Below, piece by piece: positions 49,381 through 61,329 of a stretch of 64,000 bases of DNA. The stretch is taken from contig MNCI01037820.1 in NCBI GenBank assembly GCA_015680685.1, forward strand, positions 288,438 through 352,437. The letters are read 5' to 3'. The translations under genes were made by a program, and so were the position numbers. Within the stretch, counting starts at the first letter, position 1; each line of letters starts with the position of its first letter. The stretch comes from Gnetum montanum. Its lineage: Eukaryota; Streptophyta; Gnetopsida; Gnetales; Gnetaceae. The notes beneath the pieces are model-generated. The model ran no database searches. It worked only from the letters and a program-made list of their open reading frames with translations, and was not told where the DNA came from.

Positions 49381-49417
49381 TTGACTAGAAATGAAAATTG
49401 TGATTTAAAGTGTTCTT

Positions 49418-50606
49418 TGAAACACCACAAAATTCTGAGTTTAGTACTTCTCCAACAAGAATCGAGCTAAGTCATGATGCTCCTCAACATGACTTGAGGT
49501 TGAGGATCTCACAAACAACTTCAAACGAAGTCGCATCATACAAGAAATGACCTCCCGCGGCCTACAGAAAACTACATCAGCATTGGGCATTGAACTTGGC
49601 AAACCTTCAGCCCAAAATACTTAGTTTTGACTAAGTGCACATCCTGTACACTGTCCTATACATGCCCAGCATGCACGCCCAACCTGCACACCTAGCACAT
49701 ATGCCTAGCATGGACGACTAACGTACAGCACAACATGCACTAGTTGAAGCCTTCAGGAAACATGTGAGAGCCAGTCCAAACGAGCCAAACTTCAACAGGT
49801 AGTATTCTTGTTGTAATAGCAGTGTTTTCTTATAAAAATAAATTCTTCTGTTTTAGTCAAGCCTATATGCTGAGCTCACACGCCCAGCGTGTATACGCTG
49901 GCGTGCAGTAGTATACGCTGGTGTGCAGCACGCTGCATTGTTGTAATGTTCCTCGCACTCGGGCAACATAGCCACATGTCACCCGATCCGATATTATCTC
50001 GCTCATAGCCACTCACACCCTCCCAAATCCGAGTTACACGTCCTAATACTGTATAAAAACCCTAATTTTTGACCAAATCCGGATTGAAAATTTTCAATCA
50101 CACAGAGACATAGAACACAAGAGCACGGATTAGAAACTGGAAAAAAGCCTACACATTGATTGTACAGCCTTTACAATGAGCCTGCAACCATCACTCCTTT
50201 GCATCCACTGGGGCTATTTGCCTGCCTTGTCATACCACAACTGCGTTTAGACTGGTGCGCTATAATATGCATTTGTGTAATAAAATTGTTCTCTTTTTTG
50301 ATCAAAATCTATCACATTTTATTGGTTATTGTTTACACTACCACTTACATTCCTACACATCTATACGACGTTCTTCATTTACCGTGCCATTTAAAGTTTA
50401 CATTGTTTAAAGATAACCCAGCATACTGCGTAATCGACATGCGTTTGGGGAAATCCTTGTCTGATCCGCGTGTGGACCACCCAAGGTACTCTACCTTCAT
50501 CCATTGTAGCTAGCCCTTAAGTGAAGGTAGGGTTTTCTTTGTTTGTTCTTATATTTAGCAATGCTCGTCTCATTCCAGCCCTCCACCAACGATTTCGTAT
50601 AGGATA
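49418..50606 (+). repeat. 5' LTR of element B
   Basis: It starts TGAAACACCAC and ends just before the primer site (1189 bp). It aligns with LTR F over ACAACTGCGTTTAGACTGGTGC (about 50239), GGGGAAATCCTTGTCTGATCCG (about 50450) and the 3' end. TATA box TGTATAAAAA is near 50050. U3 at 49878-49935 contains CGCCCAGCGTGTATACGCTG and related copies. Confidence 0.9.
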
Positions 50607-50611
50607 GAAAA

Positions 50612-50630
50612 TTGGTGCTAGAAGGAGGGC
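50612..50630 (+). promoter_or_regulatory. primer-binding site of B, tRNA-Asn type
   Basis: TTGGTGCTAGAAGGAGGGC; one C-to-T change from the complement of the tRNA-Asn 3' end. Confidence 0.88.
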
Positions 50631-50689
50631 CACCCTCATCGATTTTTATACTTGCTTAAGCTACACCCTTTTGCAAAAATCTCAGTGTC

Positions 50690-51080
50690 TACATGCTGCG
50701 CCATTTCACTCGCATGCTACGTACTTTGTCCGCATGCTGCACACTATACACGCACGCTGTAGACTCTATCTACATGCTCTGCATACTTATCCGCTGTAGA
50801 CTTTGTCTACACTCTCTGCACTCGCACGCTGTAGACTCTATCTACACACTCTACATACTTATATGCTGTAGACTCTGTGTACACACTCTACACTCGTACG
50901 CTATAGACTCTGTCTACACGCTCTGCACTCACACGCTGTAGACTCTGTCTACACGCTCTGCATACTTATACGATGTAGACTCTATCTACACACTCTACAC
51001 TCACACGCTACAAACTCTGTCTACATGTAGCCAACACGCTCATATGCTGTAGACTCTGTGTACACGCTCTACACATCCGT
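50690..51080 (+). repeat. leader tandem repeat, 35-37-bp units
   Basis: About nine degenerate copies of ACGCTGTAGACTCTGTCTAC followed by ACRCTCTRCA and a short variable tail, between the primer site and gag of B. The open frame 50693-50941 is a by-product of the repeat. F has a related CACGCTG-rich leader and LTR. Confidence 0.8.
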
Positions 51081-51266
51081 GCGCCAACAACAGCGTATGT
51101 ACATTGTACACTGACAACAGCGCCTGCACGTTGTACACCGAGCATGCCATTTATACTTCTGTACTTAACTAAACTTGCATTCGCACACACTTCTTACATT
51201 CAAGACCGCTTCATCATGAATACCGCTAACACCAATTCTTAAACCAAGTCTGAGGCCATTGGCCCC

Positions 51267-54200
51267 ATGGTGGTGCGAATGCCAACCATGCAACCCACGG
51301 GAGGACCTCACCGATCTCTCAGGTTGCAAGGGAGGAACCCATCATTTAATGTTATAGCACAAGAACAATATAATTTCGTATGCGTAAAAATCCAATCTAG
51401 CTTAGTAGTAGACCAAACTGAGATGGAGGCCAAAAGACAATACGAGCTCATTCACAGGGGAGGACATGAGTTTTCATCCCCTCCCTATACGATATCATTC
51501 CTCTACTAGAGCATTACTCGGAACTCATTTCGCAACTGCTCCTGGTCAGGAGTCAATCTCTGGACCAGCCAGCATTAAACCCCCAAATAAATCCTCAATC
51601 AGAGGAGGAAGACAACTTCGCTGCACAATCCAAACATGAGGATTCATATCACACTCTTAGCCTGCACACTTATGCCAATCCCTTATTTCACCCCCTCACA
51701 GGAGAGGCCATGTCCCTTCTTCCATTTAGAATCATTCAAGCACATGTGCCTCAACAAGAGGCATCCACTTTCATTCCTACTCCTCCTGTGACTAATGCTC
51801 AACTCAACACACTTCCCCTTACTATCCTTCCCATTACCACACTGCCTTTGTTTTTACAAGTACAACCTCTACAACAACCCCCTCAACCTAGTGTAGGAGT
51901 CACACTCCCACCTTAGGTGATTGGGATGCCATTGGTGATACCCACCTCTACCACTGCTCATTACATACCATGGGTTCAAACTCAAGGGGTACATTTCGCT
52001 ACGTCAACCCAGCAAGTTCAAAGTGTCCCGGCACAAGTCACAACCGAGCAATAGGTTGCAACCGGCATGCAATAACATCAACTCCCCCATTATAACCTAC
52101 CTCCTCTCGCAATCCCATCCGTGAACATTCCCCAAATACAACGATAGATACAACACCAACAGCAACAATAGAAACAACAACAACAACAATACTTTCCTTA
52201 TGGTATGCCACCTCCAACGACACCCACAATGAACATACCGCAAATGCCACCTCTGACAACCCAACTTTCTTCTTTTTCCCCCGCTACACAACAATCCAAC
52301 CTTCCCACTACGCAACAACCTGCCCTTTCACCTAGCGCTCAAGACTGGGCAGATGCTAAAAAAATAATGCAAGAACTCACAGAAGAGGTAAAATGCCTCA
52401 AGACAGCCAACAACGAGGAGCTTAAAATCCTAGATTTTTATCGGGATGACCCTATTAGCTCCTCAGTGATACCACTGATCTTGCCCAAAGGGGTTTCTCT
52501 ACCACAACTGACTAAATACAACAGGGAGGGAGACCCCAATGCCCATCTAATCATGTTTAGACTAGAAATTTTATTACTTTAGGCATGGCCCCATTCATTC
52601 TTGCATGTCTTTGCCATGTCCCTTATGGGGAGAGCATTAGACTAGTACCGGGCTCTACCGCACAATTCTGTATCTTCCCTGGAAGACCTTCTACACTAGT
52701 TCATGACCAGGTTTAAATATAATCTAAAACCTGAAGCTACATTAGACATCCTAATACAGGTGAAACAAGCACCCCTTGAGCTTGTACAGAAATTCATTCA
52801 GAGATGGAGTGCTGCATTGAATGAACTCCATAAAACAATACCTGAGGCTTACTTGCTCATGATCTTAAAGGGAGCAATAAATGATTTCATGAAATCTAAG
52901 TTGTACTACCTAAACGTACGCACTCTAAACCAATCCTTTGTCTAGATAAAGAACATGCACAAAATAGTCATGACCCCGCCTACACAGCCTTTAAAAATCA
53001 ACATACTAAAAAAATAAGGAAAAGGCTAAACCAACAGTGGTAGCATTAGCAAAGACTCAACAAATAGCTGCCCTGCAATAGGGTAAACCACCTACCGCCC
53101 CCACTAGCTACACTAAACCTCCCCCTATTACTACATCCGGGCCATCCACATCCCAAAACGCTACACTAGGCCAAGCGCAAAATTTTGAGAGGAGAGACCC
53201 CTCTCAGTACACACCACTACCCATGAAACCTTCGTAACTATTCAACCAACTCTTGAAGGTTGGGCTAATGAAGCATAAGCAGTTGTCCCCCGCAGTAATT
53301 CAAAGACATGACCGATTCTGCCAATTGGTCAACAACCTGAGCTTGGCAACCCCGGACGAGCCCCCAGTTCCAAGAGGCTTCAGGGTAGACAGTTTCTGTG
53401 AGTACCATCAATGAAATGGACATGGCACAGACTATTACTTCATCTTGAAGCAAGATATTCAACGAATGATCGATGCAGGCGAGATCACATTTGATGAGGC
53501 TAACCCAGTCAAACCACAAAACCAGTCCATGGGTATATATAAAGATCCCCTGAACACCAAAGAAGTGCCCTACATGATCAACACTATTTACGCAGACAAT
53601 AGCAATGAAACAACCAGGAAGCCCTTCGTGGTTCATGTTCCCTCCACCCCACAAACATCATCACAAACTACATATCCCTCATGCGGTCCTCCTACCTCAC
53701 GTAAACCATTTGTCATTCGAGTGCCTCCCGCTATGGTGACAACGCAAGTGTCACCCCAAACTAAACCATTTGTCATTAGGGTGCCCTCTACCGATACAAC
53801 CACTAGCAGAACACTATCGAACCAGCCCACCCCCTTTATGGTCTGGGTACCACCGGCAGTTGCTACTACAGAGGCCACAATGGCAAATGGCCCCACCGCG
53901 TTCGTTGTCATGGTACCTAAGCAGACTGATGTTCAAGATCATACACCTTCATAGCCTCGCCTTGTCCCATTTCTCATTCAAGTCCCGAAACAACCCCGCG
54001 TTCCAACTCCACATGCTCCCACACAACCCACACGAGAACGCCTGGTAGATAGGCTCACGAGGGAACATTTAGAGAAGGAATGTTCGGCAAAGGAACATCA
54101 ACGACTGGCACTGGGGCCTCCGAAGCCAACCCCATTAAGCGCAGTGCCTATGATTCCCACCAACAATGAACCAAACATGAGTCACAAAATGGATGAACCG

Positions 54201-54350
54201 AGAGCACAACCCATGTCAACACCAACAGTCATGGAAAGCAACATGAAAGCCACCCCACGGGAGATACGACTGTTAGGTCCGATGGATCAAGTGGCTTTGG
54301 ACAAGAATGCACCCAATGAAAAAGACTTAGCTAACACCCTGACGTAGGTT
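51267..54350 (+). pseudogene. gag of element B
   Basis: Gag opens at MVVRMPTMQP and contains HRSLRLQGRN (51309), matching A. A proline- and glutamine-rich region follows (51710-52330), then a coiled-coil-like piece and the capsid-like domain 52425-52945 (LDFYRDDPIS, EGDPNAHLIMF, RFKYNLKPEATLDILIQVKQ, KSKLYYLNVRTL). A zinc-finger-like region FCEYHQxNGHGTDYYF lies near 53394-53440, with the last C changed to Y. It ends in a spaced series of PFVVHVP/PFVIRVP motifs (53620-53990). Stops (TAG near 52580, 52646 and 52697; TGA near 53413) mostly stand where A or C has W or Q, as expected from C-to-T decay. Confidence 0.87.
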
Positions 54351-54399
54351 ACGCAGGCCCTTAAATAGAAGAACACATCATTAAGCTTATATGACCTCG

Positions 54400-55031
54400 T
54401 CTTGACCTCATCAGTTCATCGTGAAGCCCTAGTACAAATGTTGACGTCAATCCCTGTTAGCGAGAACCTACCCGCGGATGAGCCTTCTATACATGCGATC
54501 ATGTCTAAACACCAAGAATCCAAGCCCAAATCATTAAACTTCCACCTTGAAAACATTAAAATGGACAAGAGAACAAGGGACGTCACTCACAAACCCATGT
54601 TCATAACCATACAAGTCAATCAGTTCAAGATACATCGGGTACATGTAGATGATGGAGCAGCTACAAATGTGGTACCTTACCCCGTTATTGAACAGTTGGG
54701 CCTCATAGACTTAATCAAGCCAACAACTACAACATTTATGAAGTCGTTTAATGGGTCACGAGTAGTGGTCAAGGGTACATTGACCTTGGACTTCATAGCA
54801 GGGGATCGGTTCCCCACCTCCACAGACTTTGTGGTTATCGATGAGATACCTGGCTTCAACTTAATCTTGGGGCGACCCTGGTTAGCTCAGTTAAAAGTGG
54901 TGTCTTCCCCCATCCATCGAGAAATTCACTTACCATATGAAGGGGCTGAGATCATTATCCATGGAGATACCGCTACTTCCATCATCTCATCTCACACAGA
55001 AGCAAACCCATGCTTCGAAGTTAAATTCTAA
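54400..55031 (+). pseudogene. protease of element B (frame open)
   Basis: A 209-residue open frame. It starts with VHREALVQMLTSIPVSENLP, continues FHLENIKMDKRTRD and PMFITIQVNQFKIHRVHVDDGAATN (active-site loop near residue 84). VVKGTLTLDFIAGDRFP and IPGFNLILGRPWLAQL (about residue 150-165) complete the retropepsin pattern. It is the best-preserved enzyme domain of the element. The usual D-x-G motif is D-D-G. A less ordered acidic tail may continue to about 55264 after the TAA. The antisense gene ends 0.5-0.7 kb downstream on the other strand. Confidence 0.88.
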
Positions 55032-55724
55032 GACCCTGAACAACGTGACCCACCATGCAAACATAAACTTGAAAAACCTATGATGAACAAAACAAACAAC
55101 ACCCAAAAGGATGACCAGCACATCATGGGTGATTCCTCATAAACCATGGAAACAACATCTAAAACAGAAGCATCCGAAAGTATTAATCCAAAACTCGCTC
55201 CGTTAGACATCTCCTGGTCAGAGTTACCTTTCAATCTAATCAGTGAAGGAGATGCCGAATATTGAATTGTCCCTATTAAACACCACACTACCATGAAAAC
55301 AAAGAAGATAAAAAAGATGCTAAATAATTAGTAAACATGAAAATGGTTTGAAATGACGTTAAACTACGCTAGTCTGCAATGACATTAAACTACGATCGTC
55401 TGCAACGATGTAAAACTAGCCACGGTCAGAATTGGCTGGTTCAAATAGAAATTCCCATAATTCCAAATTAGCAAAGGCCCGAAATGGCCTTAAAATAGAG
55501 CAGATTCTTTTTGCTTCATGCCCCCACATTGCTTCTTTTAACATTCAAAAATGACAAAACAAAAACAAAAATCAAAATATGAAAATGAAAATAAAAAAAA
55601 TATAATTCTATATAGACAATTACAATGGCTAAGCCAGTCATCAGCTCATATACAATTCAGAACAAAAGTTTTTGTTTGCAACCCATGCAAAAACATGAGA
55701 GATGGTAACATCATCATTTAAAAA
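55032..55724. other. region between protease and the 3' end of the antisense gene
   Basis: No conserved domain. The plus frame continues as an acidic tail to about 55264. A candidate 5' splice site for the element RNA is TTA/GTAAAC at 55331, and RT would follow from an acceptor near 61329. A roughly 30-bp direct repeat (TGACGTTAAACTACGCTAGTCTGCAA and a variant, about 55350-55410) is present. Confidence 0.4.
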
Positions 55725-58700
55725 CTAAGCATTAGGATCAGGAGAGGTATTCCCCTCAGGCCCTTCGGCATCATGGGTTCTATCTCTGCTGGGGCTAGCT
55801 TCTTGCTCATCATCACCACCATGACCCTATAGAAAATAAAAAAGAACACCATCAAACACAAAAAAGGAAGAACCCCAAACGTTATTTAATGAAAAAAATT
55901 CACAAGAATAAACTGCTTACCATAGGAGATCCCCCTAAACTAAATTCCAACAGACGGAGAATTTCTTCCTTGGAGACACTAGCCCAGTCAGTCCCATCAA
56001 TGCCCAGATCGACGTTCGCTAAGGCCTTCCTTTCATCTACAGCTGACCAAGTGGGATGTTTCAAGGGAAACTCATCCACCAAAACTTCCTCGGAAGTAGT
56101 AGTAATTACCCTCTTGGGCGATTCCATCTCAACAATGGTATTCCTAGCAAAGGCATCAAATGAAGAACGCAGGCCCAGACCCTCTACGAACATCTCAGGC
56201 TAACGCTTCTCTATAGATACATCTTTTAGTGATTTCTTATAATGATACTTATGGGTCTTTTCATCTTGACCCCATTTCTGCACCTTAGAAGTGAAATCCT
56301 TCCAATCCTGACACTTGAGGTTCAGTAAATCTATCTGGGCCTTACGTTCTGCTAGCTCCCGAGTGAGTGATACTTGGCGATCCAGCAAGTTCCAATATCT
56401 AGTATAAGTGAGCTCGAAATTTTGCCAAGAATGATCACCTATTAATTTGGCCGAGGTGAACTCATAACGAGATTTGAGATCATCATGTTCAGCCAATAAC
56501 TTGGAAACCTCTCTTTCCCTTACCTAGATCTACAACCATAGCTATTCAATGGAGCACCTATAGGTCCAAAGCAATTTGGCGTTATGCACAAGACATTCCG
56601 CCACCTCATCATAGACTTGTCTTGGTACTTGTTCAACTTCTAGTGGTAGTGCAAGCAAGCTATCAATACAAATAGCCTCAGATGGATCCCACTTCAGTTT
56701 AGCCCCTACCGACATGAAAAGAATAGGCATTAGACCTTAGATGGCAAGAAAGAATGTGAAAATCGAAGGAAGAAAAATGCTTGAGATGTCTGTACCTATT
56801 TCAGGGTGAGCTTGCTGAATGAGTTCGACCACCTCGTCAATGATACTGGTGACAAAATCCATTGTGCTTGGCATTTCGGTCCAAGTAAATGGTTAATGCG
56901 TGTGAGATGGGTTGACTTCAATGGTCATTTCAAGGAGAACCACTATCATAGGCACTTCTAACCACATGGTAGGAACCGTCCTAGTTTCAATATCTTCATC
57001 TGGAAGCGGTAAAAACATAAAATTAAAACACCAAATAATGCAAACAATGATTCAAAAGGCAATGCAATAAAGTAAAAAAAAATACTAGATTCTCTGTTTC
57101 CTTCCCAGTTCAGAGGGTCGCCAAGGTCTACTCTTCCCCGGAGGAAGCCATCAAACATTTCATCAACACCATCTCGGTCATCGAACAGTTCTATCTCCAT
57201 GGTGTCTTGCACTAGCTCTTCGGTCACTTCTACCTAATCTTTGCCAACCTCTTCCTCCTCAATTAAATCTGTTGGGACTTCCTCCTCCTCGATAATCATT
57301 TCTAGCTCCTATCTTCTCACTTTAGGAGTCAGCTCTGAAGACATTCATAGATCCAACATTAGTTTCATGCAAATGATCAAAAAGAAAAAAAATGAATAAG
57401 ACAAAAATAATGATAATGGCAATAAAACAAGTACATCAGGCTTACTTACCTCGTGTTGGCATTTTAAATCGTATACTCTTCACCCTTGGATCTTCTATAG
57501 TTGGGGCCACCTCTCTAGGGCGTTTGCACTTCTGAACCTTTGATTTGGCTTTCCCGATAGTCTCCTTGATCACCTGATCAGCTCTCCTAGCAGTGTAGGG
57601 CACACTGTTTGGTTCCAACCCCATGCTGTCACGTGTATGGATTGAACCACCAGATGACCCTCTCTGTTGTGACAAAAACTGATTCATCGTTCCCCTTAGG
57701 TGCATCTTGAGACTTAGCTACCTCAAATAAATGGTTAATCCATGGGCAAGATAATTGAGTACAATCCCGCAAAACATATTTGTTATCCGCATGAACCACC
57801 AAAAATTCAGCCAGGCAACACAGATAAATAGCGAGGAACGTGAAAGTAAAGTGGGATTCCAGCTCAACATTTAAACGCAACCACACTAGCTCCCCATGGA
57901 AACCCAACAGCAAAACTTGGGCCCAATTATAGCGCATCCCAGTCTCTAAAATGGTCCGCATGATGCGCACAGATTCCACCCCAAGGGTCTTCACTTGAGA
58001 TAGGGATTTAGGAAACACTTGTGCCCTAAACAGGGGATACAGTTCATTGACTTCTGCCACCCTTGATTTTCCTTGCATAGGGAACCCCTTAGAGCCCTTG
58101 AGAATGCCCAATCAATCTTCTAGCTCACGCACCACATGGAGCTCCTTCTGCGCCCTATCCAAAACCACTTTCACACCATCAGCTGGGATGTCAAAGAGGT
58201 TTAAAAAGAACTCAGTTGATAGATGAAAAACTATTTTGACACCCTTGATACGGGTGATATAGTAAGTGACAGAGTCGTTGAATGAATCAACGATTCTAAT
58301 CATTTTAGTTACAAAGACGTTAGGGCTTGGGGTTGTAAATAGCTCCATAAGGCCTGCATCATTCAAACAATGGACAATACGTGGTGGGGCCCTGGTACGT
58401 AACCATTGCTGCGCCTTGCTGACTTCCCTAAATTTCATGGACAGGGTGCTCTCAGTCCACCCCATCGTAATGGTTTCTCCGCCAGGGGGGACGTTAACTG
58501 TAAGCACAATGTAAAACCATAGCACCAGTATAACCAATGTTGTAGCCGAACAAACAAAATAAGGTGTCAGAAAAATATCATTAGTTACCTTTAGTCATTG
58601 GATTCACATTGCTAGGACCCAAATCAGTATCACGGGGGAAAATCGGTCCATTACGTGAACAATCCCCATGCAACCACCCTCAAGCCTCGCATTGTGCAAG

Positions 58701-60535
58701 AGCCCTGGAGTATCACTTGTGGAAATAGATGATTTCACCCTTAGTCTGTGCTAATACGGCACCATGAAGGGTGGGATCCGCCATGAAGGTCTCTAAGGCT
58801 GTACGGGCCAATGCGAGTCCATCGTCACCTATACATACTCCTTCATTGTCGAATTGAGGCCTGCATAGGGACGAATGGTTAAAACATGAACCACTTCTAA
58901 ACAACAAAGTAAACATGGTAAATCGAGCAACCTTACCTTCCTACCCGATACACTATTCCCAGAGCATTCTGAAATAATGTATGTGCATGAGCGGCTAGAA
59001 AAAGGGTGTTGTTGACATGGTAAGAGCCATCTAACAGTGAGTCCCATACACACGATAAGGGATGGGCAGATTTGGGTCCTCCAAAAGGACCGTCCTCAAA
59101 TGTAAGTGGCCCTTCATCAATGTCAACTATGAATGTTTTTACGCCATTTGAAGACCCTTGCAACATGGTCTCAAGCACGCTTCGTCCTAACTGTTCACTC
59201 AAGTGGGACCACACTACTACACTGAATCTCTCTAGCACAAAGGGGAGAAACTCGCTAGCATCTGTCTGAAAACATACTCCATTCCGCTCAATGATCATGT
59301 CAGGAGCAAGTTCATCGGTATCAATAGGCCTGAACCAGGCTAGAACCCCAACCAGCTCAACCACTAAGAGGAAAGGCTTAGGATCCCTGTAAATACTCAA
59401 AATACCATGGTAAATCAGCTATACATGAAAATGAAATAATGAAATGAAGTTTCACAGTGAGGGTCAATACTTTGAAAAATTTGCAAACTATTTATGCCCA
59501 GCGTGCAAACCCTACATGCTAAGAAAACTGTTCTCGCCCAGCGTGCAAACCCTGCACGCTATGAAAACTGTTCATGCCCAGCATGCAAACCCTGCACGCT
59601 GAGCAAACTATTCATGCCCAGCGTGCAAACCCTACATGCTGGAAAATTATTGACGCCCAACGTGTAAACCCTGCATGCTGGAAAATTGTTTATGCCCAGT
59701 GTGCAAACCCTGCACGCTGAGAAAACTATTTAGGCCCAACGTGCAAACCCTACACGTTGAGAAAACTGTTTACGCCCAGCGTGCAAATCCTGCATGCTGG
59801 AAAACTGTTTACGCCCAACATGTAGACCTTGCACACTGGGAAAACTGTTCACAGCCAGCGTGCAAACCCTGCACACTGAAAAAATTGTTCACGCCTAGCT
59901 TGTAGACCCTGCATGCTGGAAAACTATTTACGCCCAGCATGGAAACCCTGCATGCTGGAAAACTGTTTACGCCCAGCGTGCAAACCCTGCACACTAAGAA
60001 AACTGTTTATGCCCAGCGTGCAAACCCTGCACGCTACAAAACTATTTACGCCTAACGTGCAAACCCTACACATTGAGAAAACGGTTCACGCTCAGCATGT
60101 AGACCCTGCACGCTGCAAAAATTGTTCACACCCAGCGTGCAAACCCTGCATGCTAAGAAAATTATTCACACCCAGCGTGCAGACTCTGCACACTGTGAAA
60201 ATTATTCACACCCAGTGTGCAGACCCTGCATGCTGAGAAAACTGTTCATGTCCAGCGTGCATACCCTGCACACTGAGAAAACTATTCATGCTCAACATCG
60301 TCCCCGTACGCTGAAACATACAACTAGAGACCTCGCGCAAATCCCATACGCCCAGACAACAAATACCAAAGAAAGAAATTAACTGTGGCAAGATTAGAGC
60401 CTACCTGCACGCCGATCCATGCCATGATGGAATCCTAGGCCTAGGCAAGCACTGAAGTATGGCCTCACTCTCCTTCATGAAGGTCAAGCTGGGCTCCTTC
60501 CTCCCCTGGCCTTCTACCTCCTTGCCCTTATCCAT
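55725..60535 (-). pseudogene. antisense eight-exon gene nested between protease and RT of element B
   Basis: Function unknown. Exons (minus): 60535-60405, 59386-58937, 58860-58589, 58497-57450, 57334-57086, 56999-56796, 56705-55921, 55826-55725. All introns are GT-AG and all junctions I checked keep frame. Exon 1 starts MDKGKEVEGQGRKEP. Exon 2 has KPFLLVVELVGVLAWF and YHVNNTLFLAAHAH; exon 4 has RIVDSFNDSVTYYITRIKG, FDIPADG and LAEFLVVHADNKYVLRDC; exon 5 is acidic; exon 7 starts KLKWDPSE and is probably coiled coil (RQVSLTRELAERKAQID is inside). It ends DPNA-stop. Damage: two TGA in exon 3, one TGA (near 58111) and a frameshift (near 57660) in exon 4, and four TAG in exon 7, all stops of C-to-T type. 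C carries a clear homologue. A TATA box is near 60990. Confidence 0.88.
59497..60330. repeat. 21-copy 39-40-bp hairpin repeat in intron 1 of the antisense gene
   Basis: Copies start at 59497, 59537, 59577, 59617, 59656, 59695, 59735, 59775, 59814, 59854, 59894, 59933, 59972, 60012, 60051, 60091, 60131, 60171, 60211, 60251 and 60291. The consensus contains perfect 8-bp arms AGCGTGCA and TGCACGCT around the loop AACCC, then a GAGAAAACTGTTCAYGCCC spacer. Copies differ mainly by C/T and G/A changes. The whole array lies inside intron 1 (60404-59387). Confidence 0.95.
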
Positions 60536-61329
60536 TCCGGTGTCTTGTACGCTAAATCTTGCACGCTGTGGTCACGTGGCATCCTGCATGCTGGGGTTTC
60601 GAATTTAGAATGCTGAGTTCATGCCAAACCCTGACAAACAAGCAAGAAAACTAGAGGAAAGAATATAGGTAGGTAGGCTTACACTGGTATTCCGACCCTG
60701 TATGCTGGGGCTTGAGCCCTTAGCCTCACGCCCACACTCACAGAACTGAAAATCCCGCTGATTACCCTTGCCACTCCCTCTACGCCATTTCCATGCCTAT
60801 CCCTGCCCCGTACTGCCCGATTATCACTGCTATGTAACGATGTACTTGGTTTTATGTCAAAGTGTAGATGCATGCTGAGATTGAGAGGTGTACACTTGAG
60901 CTTCACAGGTTCATGCTGGATGTTTATGCTTAGATTTAGCCTAAATTGCACTACTGCTGACTACACCGCCAGTATACACTGACCCCTATTTATAGGCTCC
61001 GTGTTCTATAAGCCGCTGGCGCTTTGGACATATTAATTAATATCAACATAAGCCAAAGCATAAAATAAAATTGAATACACAAAACAGGACATAGACTCGA
61101 ATACACCGGGATTAAATACCACCCCCATGCAATACTCTCCTACACAGCAACCTCCAGTTCCCAAACCAAGCATTTCATCGAAAATGGCCCGATAAGGCCT
61201 TAAACCGCCATGTGTCTAGGTACGATGATAAACTACCATTGCATACCTTAGGCCAGTTTAAAATGAGTAAATTTCTTACATGTTAAATGTCCAACAACCT
61301 TGTTGACATTGTTCACAGTTTCTTGGCAG
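60536..61329 (-). promoter_or_regulatory. putative promoter and 5' untranslated region of the antisense gene
   Basis: On the minus strand CCTATAAATAGGGG centres on 60988-60995, a strong TATA box about 455 bp before the exon 1 ATG at 60535. Upstream lies no sense coding sequence until RT. On the plus strand the end of the region (GTTCACAGTTTCTTGGCAG, ending 61329) is a plausible 3' splice acceptor for the RT exon. No direct evidence of transcription is available here. Confidence 0.6.

Larger units (their letters stand above)
31661..49417 (-). mobile_element. Tat/Ogre-like element C with antisense gene; truncated by B insertion
   Basis: Read minus from 49417: gag (49380-47500), protease (47480-46990), an antisense gene (plus strand 42990-46680), a long non-coding part with a roughly 190-bp tandem array, RT and RNase H (37010-35500), a second archaeal-type RNase H (about 35450-35160), integrase (34750-33496), purine tract (32974-32990) and 3' LTR (31661-32973). 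Two RNase H domains are a recognised mark of the Tat lineage, and giant size fits Ogre. The 5' LTR and leader are missing because B interrupts the element at 49417; they should lie beyond the right window edge. The element is AT-rich and strongly decayed. Confidence 0.87.

Noticed and set aside
50693-50941. Open frame rich in C, H and L before gag of B.
   Set aside because: Produced by the leader tandem repeat; no conservation evidence.
53265-53911. Minus-strand open frames opposite B gag.
   Set aside because: Shadows of the gag frame; no homologue in A or C.
59497-60330. Evenly spaced 40-bp direct repeats that could suggest a CRISPR array.
   Set aside because: Units are contiguous with no unique spacers, and the setting is an intron in a plant retrotransposon.
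59675-60382. Cysteine-rich open frames across the hairpin array on both strands.
   Set aside because: They arise because the 40-bp repeat has few stops; the peptides simply repeat with the array and fall in an intron.
55725-60535. The antisense gene as a separate host gene that jumped into B by chance.
   Set aside because: The same gene sits at the same place and orientation in C, and no LTR or target duplication borders it.
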